This document shows positions 45,117 through 58,419 of a DNA stretch of 64,000 bases, one piece after another. The position numbers and the translations under genes are program-made. Each line of letters starts with the position of its first letter. Positions within the stretch are counted from its first letter, which is position 1. The notes below the pieces were generated by a model that was not told where the DNA came from, searched no databases, and saw nothing but the letters and a program-made list of their open reading frames with translations. Source of the stretch: Lamellibrachia columna (Eukaryota > Annelida > Polychaeta > Sabellida > Siboglinidae); assembly GCA_963662155.1 (NCBI GenBank), contig OY759267.1, positions 34,762,976-34,826,975 of the forward strand, in the 5' to 3' direction.

Positions 45117-47458
45117 CTACTTTCTGCTGGCATAACTGTGATCAGCAGACTTTCGTGATCGCAATGAATAAAGATGATCTTCCCTGTTTGCAGTTGGCAG
45201 TGTTGTCTTTCTGCGGCGACTCCTTGTGACCACTGGCTTAACTACTGCTGCTGGCGTTTCTGAAGCTGGCCTTTTCTTCCCTTTACGAGTAGATGGTTTT
45301 GGATCAAGCTGACACTTCAGGTATCGATCTTCTGGACGGCGGTTTCTGTTTGAATCGAAGTAGTTCTGCATGCGCTTTAACTTGGTATGACGGATATGCA
45401 GACGCACTGATGATCGACGTTTGTATTGTCTCTGGTATTCCACCTCATGCTGGATTTGCTTGACAGCTCTAGCGACCTGTCCACCTCTCGTAATAGGACA
45501 ATGTACATTCTCCAACTTGCGCAGCATTGAATTCCCCACTCCATAATTTATGCGATCGATCACTGAACTCACTCGTCCATGTGCATTTCTACTGAATTTA
45601 ACATTCTTCGGCAATGAAGCACTGAATGATCGGTTAATGGATTCATTCTTGTCAGTTGTAAGTCTGTGTCGTGTCATCTGGAGTGCTGAATTTCCAAGTC
45701 GCATTTCTATTAATCCTTTAAGTGTTGCTCGGTCTTCATCTGTCATATTGAGTCGTGTCAGGCCACATGCCTTCAAATGCTGTGACCTTTTCCACCAGTT
45801 GTTTCGCTTGCCTCCACGACAGACAATTCCATGTCGGTGGGTGACAGTTCTGACATGAGCCAGAATAACAGTCCAGTGTTGCTTGGTTTATTTTTGGCAT
45901 CTTAGTAGTTGTCATTCTTATGTCACCAGCATAAAGTGTGGCCTTTTCCACCAGTTGTTTCGCTTGCCTCCACGACAGACAATTCCATGTCGGTGGGTGA
46001 CAGTTCTGACATGAGCCAGAATAACAGTCCAGTGTTGCTTGGATTATCTTTGGCATCTTAGTAGTTATCATTCTAATGTCACCAGCATAAAGTGTAGATT
46101 TTCTGGCATCGTGTTCTTACATCCTCTGCAAAAATTTTCTTGTTTTCAGCTCTCACCATGGCATTCTCTCCCGGGAACATTCTGGATGAGAAAGATGCTC
46201 TCATGATATGTCAGAACTGTGTCTGACCGAGATGTGTTGTGTCAGCCTGCCGTTCTGCCGCGACTGTTGGCATGGCATCCTGTAACCCATGAAATGCTTT
46301 CGCATCACCGTCTGTTGCAACGAATTTTAGTCCGACCTGTTGTTGGGCAAAGCTCACTCCGATTTGGCGGCCTATTTCATATTCTGACATTGGATCGACC
46401 ACACGAATCGTGGCTGTACATCCTTGATGGCCTGTGCACGACACATTTTGACCTTGATTGCGAAGTGATGAGCCTAGTTTGCATAGCTTGTTTTCCATGT
46501 GAAAACCTAGAATCTCATGCTTGTCCGTCTGCCATTCAATCGCGGTTCCCACTGCTTGACTTGCACTCTGTCCACAACCGTAGCTGTTTTTCAGGGATGT
46601 TGAGTTGTACCTCACATCCATGCTTATATTGATTGGTGCATTTGCTGGAAGACCACGCAGAACATTTATCTCTGGGTTTTCCCTCTTCTGCTGTAGGTCA
46701 TCAGTCGTGGACTGAGAAGTAATTGTGGCAACCCGGTTGGATGTCCTTTGCATCCCGCTTCGACTTGGGGGAGGTGTGTTTGTTGTGGGCAGAATGTGTC
46801 GCAACTTTGTGTTTCCCATCGTTGTATCTTGTAGTCCTACATGGATGGCTACATTTGGAGCACACGGTTTCTGACCACGACTGCCCGTGTTTACTTCGGA
46901 ATACAGTTTATACATACGTGACTTGTAGTGACAGGCTGTACAGGACAATGACTGTTGCCAACACAAACCAAATTTTTTCTCATGTACTTCGAAGTGTGGA
47001 AGAATACATGTGTCCTCTCTGCTAGCATGCTCTTTAAAGCAATCATTCCACATTGCTGCATTTTTGTCCACACTAAGTAGACGCATTCCAGAAACTGCAT
47101 GAGTATCTGTCTGTACGTCAGCTTGAAGATAGATGTCTGTTAGGTCAGGGCATTGATCAAGCTGTGGCCGTAGAATTTTGCTCGTGCCTGGCCGACCCTC
47201 TGCGTCTGAAACTGCCAGCAATCCTGAATGAGTGGTTTGCACCACTCTGTCAAAGTCATCCTGGCTTAGCCGTGGCAACCAAACCCCACTGTTAACCCCA
47301 TTGGGTTCCTGTTGGATTGCTGCATCTGATGGTTTGTGGTAACAGTGGCCGGTCTTGAAGCCACCAATTTTCATCTTAATTCCACCAGCAGGTGGACATT
47401 TCTCCTCACTCTTTCTACTACTACTACTACTACTACTATCATGTGTTGTCTCCTCCAT
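45117..47458 (-). pseudogene. Mutator-like transposase (PF20700-type), copy 2
   Basis: Start ATG at 47458 (MEETTHDSSSS). The first block is open to 46211: poly-Ser; KIGGFKTGHCYHKPS; FGLCWQQSLSCTACHYKSRM; TTNTPPPSRSGMQR; INVLRGLPANAPINISMDVR; CTGHQGC; FVATDGDAKAFHGLQD, where Asp in SMDVR and TDGD look like the first two catalytic acids. A TGA (46211-46213) follows; in the same frame the protein clearly continues (MRASFSSRMFPG, FAEDVRTRCQKIY), then shifts frame through a 156-bp duplication and resumes in 45117-45776 (CGLTRLNMTDEDRATLKGLI, SLPKNVKFSRNAHGRVSSV, basic tail). The breaks are also in copy 1. Either it is a shared ancient pseudogene, or small introns and readthrough operate. Confidence 0.75.
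45782..46093. repeat. 156-bp tandem duplication inside the transposase, copy 2
   Basis: Units start at 45782 and 45938, spacing 156 as in copy 1. The two units differ at a few positions (GTGACC versus GTGGCC). Confidence 0.85.
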
Positions 47459-47982
47459 TGTAAAATCCCAGGTAAATCCAAGTAAAATTACTAATGAAAG
47501 TGACAAAACCGTTATCTGAATGCAACCACGTCTAATACGCCTGAGAAAACAGATGACAGTGACAGTGACAGGAGACCGGCATATTAGGGGGGGGGTGGGG
47601 ACATATTCAAACTAGTGCAGCCTCCCTCTGATAAGTTACATCAAAGCAGAACAAGTCACATTATAATATAATTACTTAGCAGTCAACTTTTGTTTATTTC
47701 AGTTAATTAGACACAGTCACCTTTACTCAAGTCCATGTGAAGAGCACACATCTATTGGGAGTTGAGAAAATCCTGGACAGGCCCAGCTGTTATCTGATAT
47801 GGCCTAGTGAGCTGACGTAACTGTTTCACATGGAAGGTGAGTTGTTTTTGAGGACTCCACTAAGTAGGTTATGTAATGTTATGCAATTCGACAAGTTGCG
47901 GTGTCTGGCTTTTCAGTAATTCACACTCAAAGGTGATATTTGGGTCTGTTTACATAGGTGTATTGTGGCACCAGGTAAAAAA
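47213..47982. repeat. Module B, partial unit at the transposase 5' end, copy 2
   Basis: It continues from the transposase N-terminal coding into the B 5' flank and spacer and stops at GTGGCACCAGGTAAAA, joined to module C (CTTTCCTTTTCAGATTTTTC). The same B-C junction occurs at about 59442. A GACAGT triplication (GACAGTGACAGTGACAGG) is near 47554. Confidence 0.85.
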
Positions 47983-48588
47983 AAAATATACTTTCCTTTT
48001 CAGATTTTTCAAAATGTTTCTGTCCAACATGAATCCCTCTACCTTTCCACGAGCATTCGCTCCCTGTTGTATCCAGCATCGCATTTCTACCTCTGAATGC
48101 TCATCCTCATTAACCATTCCTCCACGTTACACAAAGCCATCCACTTGGTTGAACTCCTCATCATCCAAACTAATGTTCAAGTCCTCTCTCTGATGTCAAA
48201 CACACATCTCTTCTGTCTTCTCCCGGCTCATTATCGGTCCGTGCTTCTTGAACATCCTCTTCCATTGCTCCAACACTTCCTGTAGTTCTTGTTTTTTGTC
48301 TGCTATCATGGCCAGATCGTTTGCATACATCCCCTTTCTGAGAACATCCTTCATGCTGATCTTCCTGCTGATTAGTGCCACCACCATGATAAAGAGTAAA
48401 GGGTCATTTCCGTGCCTCTAACCGTTGTTAACTTTAAACTCTTCCGACAACCCATATCCAACCACAACTCTTGTTTTTGTTCTCAGGAACATGACAGTTA
48501 TGGGTGTTGCACGCCATGACACAGAACTGACTAAATACAACCAACTCATTACAAAGTCAGACTCCCAGATAAGTCAGACTCCCAGATA
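47983..48588 (-). pseudogene. Module C fragment with RT remnant, before D2
   Basis: On minus it carries GVR-type RT core pieces and YANDLAMIADKKQELQE (near 48300). It ends with a 17-base tandem duplication, AAGTCAGACTCCCAGAT twice (48554-48587), directly against module D. Confidence 0.75.
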
Positions 48589-48682
48589 AATTATTTTGTA
48601 ATTTTTGTAAACTATTATAATGATCAAACTACAACACTGACTGATATGTATTGCCTGTATAGACTTGATGTCATCATTCCAG

Positions 48683-48836
48683 GTGCCACCATCAAACCTC
48701 AGTCACAACATGACTACATCAGTGGACGACACAGAGCCATTCGATTACACAACAATTGACGTACCAGCAGTAAAGACGACAGGACGGCGTCGGTGTCACC
48801 TGGGACAAACCACACAAGGATGAGAACATCGGCAGC
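48683..48836 (+). pseudogene. Module D exon 1, copy 2, broken
   Basis: Relative to copies 1 and 3 it lacks 14 bases after CCTCAGTCACA and 5 bases at AAAGACGACAGG, so the frame is lost; the donor GTAAGT has become ATAAGT. Confidence 0.75.
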
Positions 48837-48865
48837 ATAAGTTCTTGGCTCATGCTGATTATTGC

Positions 48866-49235
48866 ACTCACAGCCAAGTCAGTCTTTACGCAGACATTAC
48901 AGCTTACTTGAAGTGTAAAGTGATTGTTGTACTCACAGCCCAGTCAGTCTTTACACAGATATTACCGCTTCCTTGAAGTGTAAAGTGATTGTTGTACTCA
49001 CAGCCCAGTCAGTCTTTATTCCGACATTACAGCTGACTCGAATTGAAAAATTATTCTTCCACTCACATACCAGAGTCTTTATATAGGCCATACAACTGAC
49101 TCAATGTGTCAAATAATTATTGCACTCAAATACCAGTGAGTCTCTATACAGATATAACAGCTGACTTGTAGTGTAAAGTGATTTTTGCACTCGCAACCCG
49201 GTTAGTCTTTCACGGACATTACAGCTTACTAGAAG
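48866..49235. repeat. 65-bp minisatellite, about 6 units, copy 2
   Basis: ACTCACAGCC(A/C)AGTCAGTCTT at 48866, 48931 and 48996, then diverged units. One unit fewer than in copy 1. Confidence 0.8.
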
Positions 49236-49525
49236 TGTAAAGAGCTCTCTTGCTCTTGCATTAAAAACACGCGGGAAGGAGTTGTAGAGCGAACTGCCCC
49301 AGGGGGCACCAATATGGCTTTTTGGGGTATTTTTACTACTGCAAATGTTGATCCTTTTATGGTCGTCGGTACACTGCTTCAAATTTTCATCCTATCATTC
49401 CACTAGTATTAAACAGATGTGTAATATAGATGTAATGTTTGGTCGAATTATATATATTTTTGGAATGGAACCATTGGTTGATTCAAACAGAAAAGGAAGC
49501 ATTTAAGTAGACAGGTTTTCTTACA

Positions 49526-49775
49526 CCTATGTGTAACAAGATATTTGTAAAAAAAATGTGTAACATATTCACATGGCCTGCATTAAAAGAAACTGTAGAA
49601 AATTTGACCCATTCATTTATTGGCTTTTGGGATGATGAAATGACGACATCTGTTAATATCATTGCAGACACAATGGGTCAGCTCTTTACTCCATCTCTCG
49701 TGAGTAGTACGTCACCACGAAGAAGTGAGTTGGTTGTTGTGCATCAATCAGCTGAGATTTTCCCAGAAGCATATG
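49526..49775 (+). CDS. Module D exon 2 (orphan exon), copy 2
   Basis: Same frame as at 22978: NLTHSFIGFWDDEMTTSVNI, ending TATG|GTAAGTGAGC. Downstream, a 41-base deletion near 49975 removes the possible next acceptor and the bases that follow it. Confidence 0.4.
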
Positions 49776-50146
49776 GTAAGTGAGCAAGGAATATATATTT
49801 AGACTGAATTAATATTACACCATTAATTATTTCAATACTATGCGGGAAAGTTCATTTTGGCAAAAGTGAACCCTGTACTTGAAAACGCCCACATACAAAT
49901 ATATTTATTATTACCTTTGTTAAATTTAATTTATATAAATGTTATAACTTATTGTATTATTAAAAAAAATACCGTTTCTCCTGGAAGTGTTTAAGGACAA
50001 TCAATGCAGACTGTTCTGGCGAAACAGCAAATGATCAAGTGTTGACTGAATTAATACCATTCAGTGAACCATGTGTAGGTGTTAAATCTGTTATTGACCA
50101 GACTTGAGCGGATCTACACACTGGGTAGTGGGTCCAGGAAGTGTAT

Positions 50147-50577
50147 GAAAGGAGACCATTTTCTTGCTGAAGCTATCTGCCGCATTTGATACCATTGGTC
50201 ACAGGACAACTTATTAAAAGTGTGTCAATGTGGTGTGGCATATCTGGAACAGAGCTGGTTCTCATAATATTTAACTGATAGATGCAAAAGAATGAAGATA
50301 GCGAATTGTTTCTCAGCTACGCTCCCTACTTCACGTAATGTTCCTCAGGGTGTTTCACTCTCTACGCTATTCTACTTGGCTCAGTTATCCAACGTCACAA
50401 CTTGGATCACCAAGTGTATGCTAATAAATCACAGATCTATGCTATTTTGGCTACATGAGATACAAATCACTTCCAAAACTAGTTCAGGGATTGTCTCCAC
50501 AAAATCTTCCATTGGATGACAGAGACCACATTAAAGTTAAATGCAAGTAAATCCGAGTTAGTTATTATTGGTGGGGT
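50147..50577 (+). pseudogene. Degraded LINE reverse transcriptase remnant, copy 2
   Basis: As in copy 1: SAAFDTIGH-like and KIANCFSATLPTSRNVPQG. Only a few substitutions separate the copies. Confidence 0.65.
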
Positions 50578-51469
50578 AAATTTTGCATGTCTATTTGAAT
50601 CGATTAGGTGCGCACAATATGTTGCAAGACGTTTCCTTATGTGTCAGACTTTAGATTGCATGTAGAGAAGCACAGTAAAATCAAAACGTGTGGAAAGCAT
50701 TAGCTTAACAGTGTCGCCTGGCTGTTCTTCGATGAGAACAAATTTGCATGTTTGCTGGAGTGCCATAAAACACTAATATTATATAGCCTTTTTGTTTAGG
50801 GAGTGACGTAGAGTGATATAATGAAAGCATTGATTTACTGAAATGCAAGGAAGGACATCAACGTAATAATTTACATGTAATTGATTACGGATTGACAGAC
50901 GTTTGCTACGATGACAATAAAACTGATGCCGATTGACCAACTAATGCGAATCGAGAATAATAACCTGAATCTGAATATGTAATGATCGATGTACTTTTGT
51001 TTAAAAAATAAGAGTCCAATGACGTGAGTGACACTTAGCATTATCTGCTATTTGGTTGCACCTCCTATCGGTCGCTGGAGAGACCAATCCACAGTCACCG
51101 GGTCTCTTATGGTTACATATCGAGCAGCTCTCAGGGGAGAGATTTGTCGGCCCCCAGACCTTCCTGTAGTTCTCCAGCCAAACTACTGACAATCCCTATA
51201 TGTTGAGCTTGTAACCTCCTATGACAACACGACAACCCGTTTATATAGTAGGTAAACCTATTTAGCTGAATTTGTGGTGTGAACTCTTGAAACAGGTTAA
51301 CTTTACATTTAACTGATATAACAACTACTAATTAAACAATTTAGTTAATTAGAAAGTTTCTTATATGGCATAGTTCATGTTGTAATGCTGCAAAGTGTAT
51401 AACATGCATAAATAATATTACTTCTCTATGTTATTGATATTGAATTATGCAGATCTAGTGGTGAAATTA

Positions 51470-51505
51470 TGCGCATGCGCCGGAAGTTATCACTCTAAGA
51501 TGGCG
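51470..51505. promoter_or_regulatory. NRF-1 / ETS / YY1-like motif cluster, copy 2
   Basis: TGCGCATGCGC, CCGGAAGT and AAGATGGCG with unchanged sequence and spacing. Confidence 0.55.
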
Positions 51506-53528
51506 TCTACTAGAACGTTGGACGTGTAATTGATATCAACAACCCTACAAAACCTTGTCTTAGGAATACAACACACTCCAAGTGGAAAAGGTTTATTATT
51601 ATATTGGCAATAGTATCATCGAACAGTTGTGATAACTGGTATGTCTGTTTATTATCTATGCATCTAGCAATTCCCACCGCCGTTACTTTGTTAACTGTTA
51701 CGTTAGCCAACAATAAGCCAAAACGCATAGAAAGTGTCTCGTCTCCTTGCCAGCAACAGTCTAGCCAAATTTTCGTGCGACTAATACACAGTCATGAGTT
51801 GCATCAGAAGCAGAAAAACATAGTTGTCACTAATAAGTAATCTGTCCCAATACATTAATCAAAACTCCATATGAAATGATCAATCGTTTGTAGAATGAAT
51901 AAAATATGTATCAGAATTAAAACCATATCAAATATGTGTACTCCGTAGTACAGATATTATTTATCTACAAAGCCAAATAATGTTTATACACAAATCTTCC
52001 GCATTCTGGTAGGTCACAAAGTCCCTGTTTATAATGCTCCTTATGTTAGTAGCTGTCTCGAATCATCTCTTTCTTCACCAATTTCGTCCGACTGGCTGTC
52101 AACGCAATGCATTTCTACCTATCTAGATGAGATCAGCTTTTACAGAGAACACCACAGGAAGCACGCAGCGTGTGCTATTGATATACAACGTATGTTGAAG
52201 CAGATAACATGCACTCCAACACGGATGTAGCTCACGAAATGCTATCTTGCACACTCCTCCATATTTCTCCAATTGATCATTCTTCGGTCATGGTAGGCCG
52301 TACACCGTATACCAATTTTTGGAAGAAGAATCACCAACTTCGCATGGATTGCTATATAAGACACGCTAAATGCAAGAACTGCCCGCATGCTGGCTGGTAA
52401 ACAGGAATGAACCATTGTGTTCTGTTGTCTGTGCTGGAGGAAGTAATCAACGAACTACGACACGCATTGTCCATGCGCTCGGACGGCGTTGTCCTGTTTG
52501 CATAACATAATCTATTGCAGCACCACGCCTTGACACCTGTCAACGCCCTGAATGACGTTGTAATCCTCACTTAGAAGCGCAATTTCTATGTCGCAATTAT
52601 TCTGGTATCCTAATTGTATCGACACATGCGTGTTGTTCTATTGAGGATACGTAATCGTTCTGTTTACAGCAATTTTCTCAACATGGTTACACCAAAAAAT
52701 AATAGTACGCATCAGTTAGTGTACGTTCAGTGTTCAAAGTGTTTTACACTTCACACCTAGCACACCTGTTCATTCCAACTCCATCTCGACTTCTCTGGGA
52801 AGCACTCAACCTTGCTGCAGTTACTGCTCGAAGACCATTCGTACGTATAATCACCACTGCATATAGCCATATACTCATTCATACAAACGAATGAGCTGTG
52901 GCAACGTTCGGTGAAACAAATTGCCAAAGCTTCGAAACGGCAGCAAGACGGTTCAAGCTAGGGTGTTCACGACTGGGAGCCTGACGTTCTATCTGGAACG
53001 TTGTCACGCCCCATTCGATGGGAGAGAAGGAGAAGGGTCAGAGAAGAAGCGAGGAAGGGAGAGGAGGCAGCGCGGGAGGGAGATATGCCGTTTGTTTGTT
53101 AATGCAGACATGTACAAGTGTTTAGCAATATTTAATATGGCCATGGTTCGCACCACGCTGTAGCTTACTCATGCGCGCATCTTACTGCTAACACTAGTAC
53201 GAAAAGTAAAATAATAAACCGCGCAAAAACAAATGTTGCAACATAGGCCTCTATAGCTCAATGCGCATACCAGCTCATATCACGGCATGTGGCTTTTATT
53301 AAACGTCGGCAGGGAAGCGTGTCTGCGTATCAGTGTTTGTTACACACGTGTATCCTGGTACAAAGTCAACACTTGTGTCGCACGCGGTGTCTTTGATGGG
53401 GAGCGTTGAATGCTATATCAAAGATGATTGATTGTTTGCTATAATGTTTACATCATCTAACGTGTGTCCTGGAACGAAACTAGCATTGGCATCGCATCAA
53501 AGAGACGTCGGAGTCGTGCATCAGTGCT

Positions 53529-53817
53529 TCACTTGACCTGGATGGAGGCAGAGTCTTGTAAGAGCAGTTGCTGTAGACGTGGGCGAATGGATGAAGATTG
53601 GGTGACGTCGAGCAAGACAAATATGTATTTGGGCAGCGGTTTGATGCTGCCGAGCGCCGTCGTCATGAGTTCGCTGTCGTCGATGAACTGTCGCATCAAA
53701 CATACGACCACATTGTCGCCGTTGTCGAAGCCTCCTATTTTCGAGGCGCCGACGTCGTCGCGATCACCGACGTAGAGACGCAATCCCCACTCGTCTTCGA
53801 CGTGTTTCAATAGTTGA
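53529..53817 (-). CDS. Probable TIR-domain exon, copy 2
   Basis: Encodes the same protein as 27020-27308; I see no amino acid change in the open frame by eye. Cut off at its 5' side by module C in the same place. Confidence 0.45.
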
Positions 53818-53896
53818 CTGCAAACTTAGCGCGAGATTATCGCGAAGCCGCCCTGGCAATAGACAAAGTTAGCGGCGTGTTGGATTTACAGTGAGC

Positions 53897-56384
53897 TCAC
53901 AGTTGTTCTAATAAATCAGTATTTGCGCTGAGTAGTAATGGCTTATGTTTTGGTAACCAGATTGATTTGTTTAATGTTTTTATTTATACTTTCACTGTAC
54001 ATCCTTCTTGTCAAAGGATATTTGATTTTTTATGAGCATGCTCTAGTCAAGAAAAGTACGTCGTTTATATGAGTACAACCATATGGTAAAATGCATATTG
54101 CTCAAACAAAGATACATATGAGAGATTGATTTTGTAAATATTTAGCAAATATTCTATTGAAATAATGTTTTTTCTCATAAGCAATTTATACACTGCTTAT
54201 GAAAATGTTGACCATATTATTGGATTTATTAAACATAACTTTTTTTTACCAAACTAACGGTGCTTTTCCTCTTTTTTCACTGATTTTCATGGGTTAGGTT
54301 CAGGTAAAATATTGTCCAGTCATTCTTTCTTCTTTTCTTTCCATACTTTTTTATCGGCTGCCCCCTCTCCATCTTTCATTTTCCCCCGATCTTCTCATAT
54401 CCCACCTCACGCAATCCTTCGATCTTAGCTGTTCGTTCCCCTTTTCTTGCATCCTTGATGTTTTTTCACATTTCTCTTCCACTCTCTTTACTAGTATGTC
54501 TGCATCCATCCTTACCATGTGGCCTGCCCATTTCATCTTGCTTCTCACCAATCTTCCTGTTGAACTGTTTGTTGCATCACATATTTCGTCAGGTCGTTCA
54601 TCTTTCTTTCGTCAACCCTCTTTGTTCGTGTTATTCGACAAAACCAGAACCAACTTTCAGGTGCTGTTGTTGTTCTGTCAACGCCACTGTCTCCAGATAC
54701 AGATTAAGGCATGCTTGTGTAACACAAGCTCTCAGGACTTTCCTTTTCAGCTTTTTCAAAATGTTTCTGTCCAACATGACTCCCTCAACCTTTCCCCAAG
54801 CATTCGTTCCCTGTTGTATCCGGCATCGCATTTCTACCTCTGAATGCTCATCCTCATTAACCATTCCTCCAAATTACACAAAGCCATCCACTTGGTTGAA
54901 CTCCTTATCATCCAAACTAATGTTCAAGTCCTCTCTCTGATGTCAAACCCACATCTCTCCTGTCTTCTCCCGGCTCATTATCGGTCCGTGCTTCTTGAAC
55001 ATCCCCTTCCATTGCTCCAACACTTCCTGTAGTTTTTGTTTTTTGTCTGCTATCATGGCCAGATCGTTTGCATACATCCCCTTCCTAAGAACATCCTTCA
55101 TGCTGATATTCCTGCTGATTAGTGCCACCACCATGATAAAGAGTAAAGGGTCATTTCCTTGCCTCTAACCGATGTTAACTTTAAACTCTTCCGACAACCC
55201 ACATCCAACCACAACTCTTCTTTTTGTTCTCAGGAACATGACAGTTCTGGGTGTTGCTCGCCATGACACAGAACTGACTGAATACAACCAATTCATTACA
55301 AAGTCAGACTCCCAGATAAGTACAAAAGGTGTTGGAATGAACAGGTCAGCCAGGGAGTGAACTGTTAAGCACGTTGAACAATCCCAAGGAGTGGATACAG
55401 TGCTGTGTAAACATAAACATGCCTTTACTTTAGGTGTTTTTGCAGGTGCTGCGGCAGCCAGGAACAATTTTGGTGGACCGAGAGTAAACAATATCAAGGG
55501 TCACTTCAATCGGATCGCGCTTGCCTATCCCCACTTTGTGTTTTGGTACAGGTTGGTGTCATAAGTAGACATAACCGCCTTAGAAACAGGCCATTCATGG
55601 TGCTCTTGCAAATTCATTGGATTATGAGTGAAACAGACATTGCAAAAACTGTAACAATGAATTGTGGGGGAGGGGAGAATGTCACATTAGATTGAGAAAC
55701 TAACTTTTAGATTTGTTCTAATAAATCAGTATTTGCGCTGAGTAGTAATGGCTTATGATTTGGTAACCAGATTGATTTGTTTAATGTTTTTATTTATACT
55801 TTCACTGTACATCCTTCTTGACAAAGGATATTTGATTTTTATGAGCATGCTGTAGTCAAGAAGATTACGTCGTTTATATGAGTACAACCATATGGTAAAA
55901 TGCATATTGCTCAAACAGAGATACATATGAGAGATTGATTTTGTAAATATTTAGCAAATATTCTATTGAAATAATGTTTTTTCTCATAAGCAATTTATAC
56001 ACTGCTTATGAAAATGTTGACCATATTATTGCATTTATTAAACCTAACTTTTTTTTACCAAACTATCGGTGCTTTTCCTCTTTTTTCACTTATGTTCATG
56101 GGTTAGGTTCAGGTAAAATATTGTTGAGTCACTCTTTCTGTTTTATCTTTCCATACTTTTCTATCGGCTGCCCCCTCTCCATCTTTCATCTTGCCCCTCT
56201 CCATCTTTCATCTTGCCCCTCTCCATCTTTCATCTTGCCCCTCTCCATCATTCATCTTCCCCCGATCTTCTCATATCCCACCTCACGCAGTCCTTCGATC
56301 TTTGCTGTTCGTTCCCCTTTTCTTGCATCCTTTATGTTTTTTCACCTTTCTCTTCCACTCTCTTTACTAGTATGTCTGCATCCA
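53897..56384. repeat. Module C, about 1.4 units, between D2 and B array 4
   Basis: Same two junctions as 27389-29848. In the last part the CTCTCCATCTTTCATCTTGC line is present in more tandem copies than in the earlier module (56180-56260). Confidence 0.9.
54351..55200 (-). pseudogene. Non-LTR reverse transcriptase remnant in module C
   Basis: YANDLAMIADKKQKLQE, QGTNAWGKVEGVMLDRNILK and VRSKMKWAGHMVRMDADILV in separate frames. A base lost near 54568 (GTTTGTTGCATC instead of GTTTTGTTGCATC) makes an extra frameshift. Confidence 0.7.
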
Positions 56385-57300
56385 GTATATTAGGGGGGGG
56401 GGGTGGGGACATCTTCAATCTAGTGCAGCCTCCCTCCGATAAGTTACATCAAAGCAGAACAAGTCACATTATAACATAATTACTTAGCAGTCAACTTTTG
56501 TTTATTTCAGTTAATTAGACACAGTCAACTTTACTCAAATCCATGTGAAGAGCACACATCTATTGGGAGTTGAGAAAATCCTGGACAGGCCCAGCTGTTA
56601 TCTGATATGGACTAGTGAGCTGACGTAACTTTTTCACATGGAAGGTGAGTTGTTTTTGAGGACTCCACTAAGTAGGTTATGTAATGTTATGCAATTCGAC
56701 AAGTTGAAGTGTCTGTCTTTTCAGTAATCCACAGTCAAAGGTGATATTTGTGTCTGTTTACATAGGTGTATTGTGGCACCAGGTAAAAAATTATTATAAC
56801 TTTCAGTATGGAATAACATCTGGCTATATAGAATTTGATTACAGAACACATGCTGGACTATTCCAAAAATTATGTTACAAGTTCATTCGACTGAGCTGAA
56901 AAAATGAGTGTATTCGAGTATCGTACTAGAATACAGACTGTCTCAAGCTGAAGTAGCTCATATATGTGTGTTCTGCCCACCACAGGTGGTGGTTCCTTGT
57001 GTATGTAATCAACTCCAACAACTAGGTAGGACATAGATTTTTTGCATGAATGCATGATTTTCATTTACCTTTATCAACAGTCTAAATTAAAAAAAATTCT
57101 GCACAGTTACCATTTTTATTTGGGGTAAGACCACAGTTGACCTTCCTGTTTACTGTATCACACGAATGTAGGGCACGCGAAATTGTGAAATGTGAACTTA
57201 ATAAATTCATATTATGTGACATGAGTGCCTTTGAGCATGAATATTCACAGGTTTGTTTATAGAAGCTATTGGCTGTGAAATAGTGCATTTTTTGGAGAGT

Positions 57301-57615
57301 TTAACTGGCGGAGGGATTTATGGGAATTTTTCTGCTATGGGCCACGTGGGCGCATGAATACACGTCGGAAACTGCCAGCAATCCTGAAGGAGTGGTTTGC
57401 ACCACTCTGTCAAAGTCATCCTGGCTTAGCCGTGGCAACCAAACCCCACTGCTAACCCCACTGGGTTCATGTTGGATTGCTGCATCTGATGGTTTGTTGT
57501 AACAGTGGCCGGTCTTGAAGCCACCAATTTTCATCTTAATTCCACCAGCAGGTGGACATTTCTCCTCACTCTTTCTACTACTACTACTACTACTATCATG
57601 TGTTGTCTCCTCCAT
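57301..57615 (-). pseudogene. B-unit truncated transposase N-terminus
   Basis: Open from the ATG at 57615; CYNKPSDAAIQHEPSG replaces CYHKPSDAAIQQEPSG. Tail ends INPSAS. Confidence 0.5.
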
Positions 57616-58419
57616 TTTAAAATCCCAGGTATCTCCAAGTAAAATTACTAATGAAAGTGACAAAACCGTTATCTGAATGCAAAGACGTCTAATCCACCTG
57701 AGAAACCAGATGACGGTGACAGGAGACCAGTATATTAGGGGGGGGGACATCTTCAAACTAGAGCAGCCTCCCTCTGATAAGTTACATCAAAGCAGAACAA
57801 GTCACATTATAATATAATTACTTAGCAGTCAACTTTTGTTTATTTCAGTTATTTAGACACAGTCACCTTTGCTCAAGTCCATGTGAAGAGCACACATCTA
57901 TTGGGAGTTGAGAAAATCCTGGACAGGCCCAGCTGTTATCTGATATGGCCTAGTGAGCTGACGTAACTGTTTCACATGGAAGGTGAGTTGTTTTTGAGGA
58001 CTCCACTAAGTAGGTTATGTAATGTTATGCAATTCGACAAGTTGAGGTGTCTGTCTTTTCAGTAATCCACACTCAAAGGTGATATTTGGGTCTGTTTACA
58101 TAGGTGTATTGTGGCACCAGGTAAAAAATTATTATAACTTTCAGTATGGAATAACAACTGGCTATATAGAATTTGATTACAGAACACATGCTGGACTATT
58201 CCAAAAATTATGTTACAAGTTCATTCGAGTGAGCTGAAAAAGTGAGTGTATTCGAGTATCGTACTAGAATACAGACTGTCTCAAGCTGAAGTAGCTCATA
58301 TATGTGTGTTCTGCCCACTACAGGTGGTGGTTCCTTGTGTATGTAAGCAACTCCAACAACTAGGTAGGACGTAGATTTTTGGCGTGAATGCATGATTTTC
58401 ATTTACCTTTATCAACAGT

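Larger units (their letters stand above)
41163..47212. repeat. Module A, copy 2
   Basis: The same segment as 1-5992, offset by 41162 at its left end. Differences from copy 1 are scattered substitutions and small indels; this copy has fewer lesions. How far the duplication extends to the left cannot be told, because copy 1 starts at the window edge. Confidence 0.9.
48589..53896. repeat. Module D, copy 2
   Basis: Same content as 21933-27388, with small deletions at its left end. Promoter-like motifs and the TIR-like exon are conserved. It joins module C at the same base as copy 1. Confidence 0.9.
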
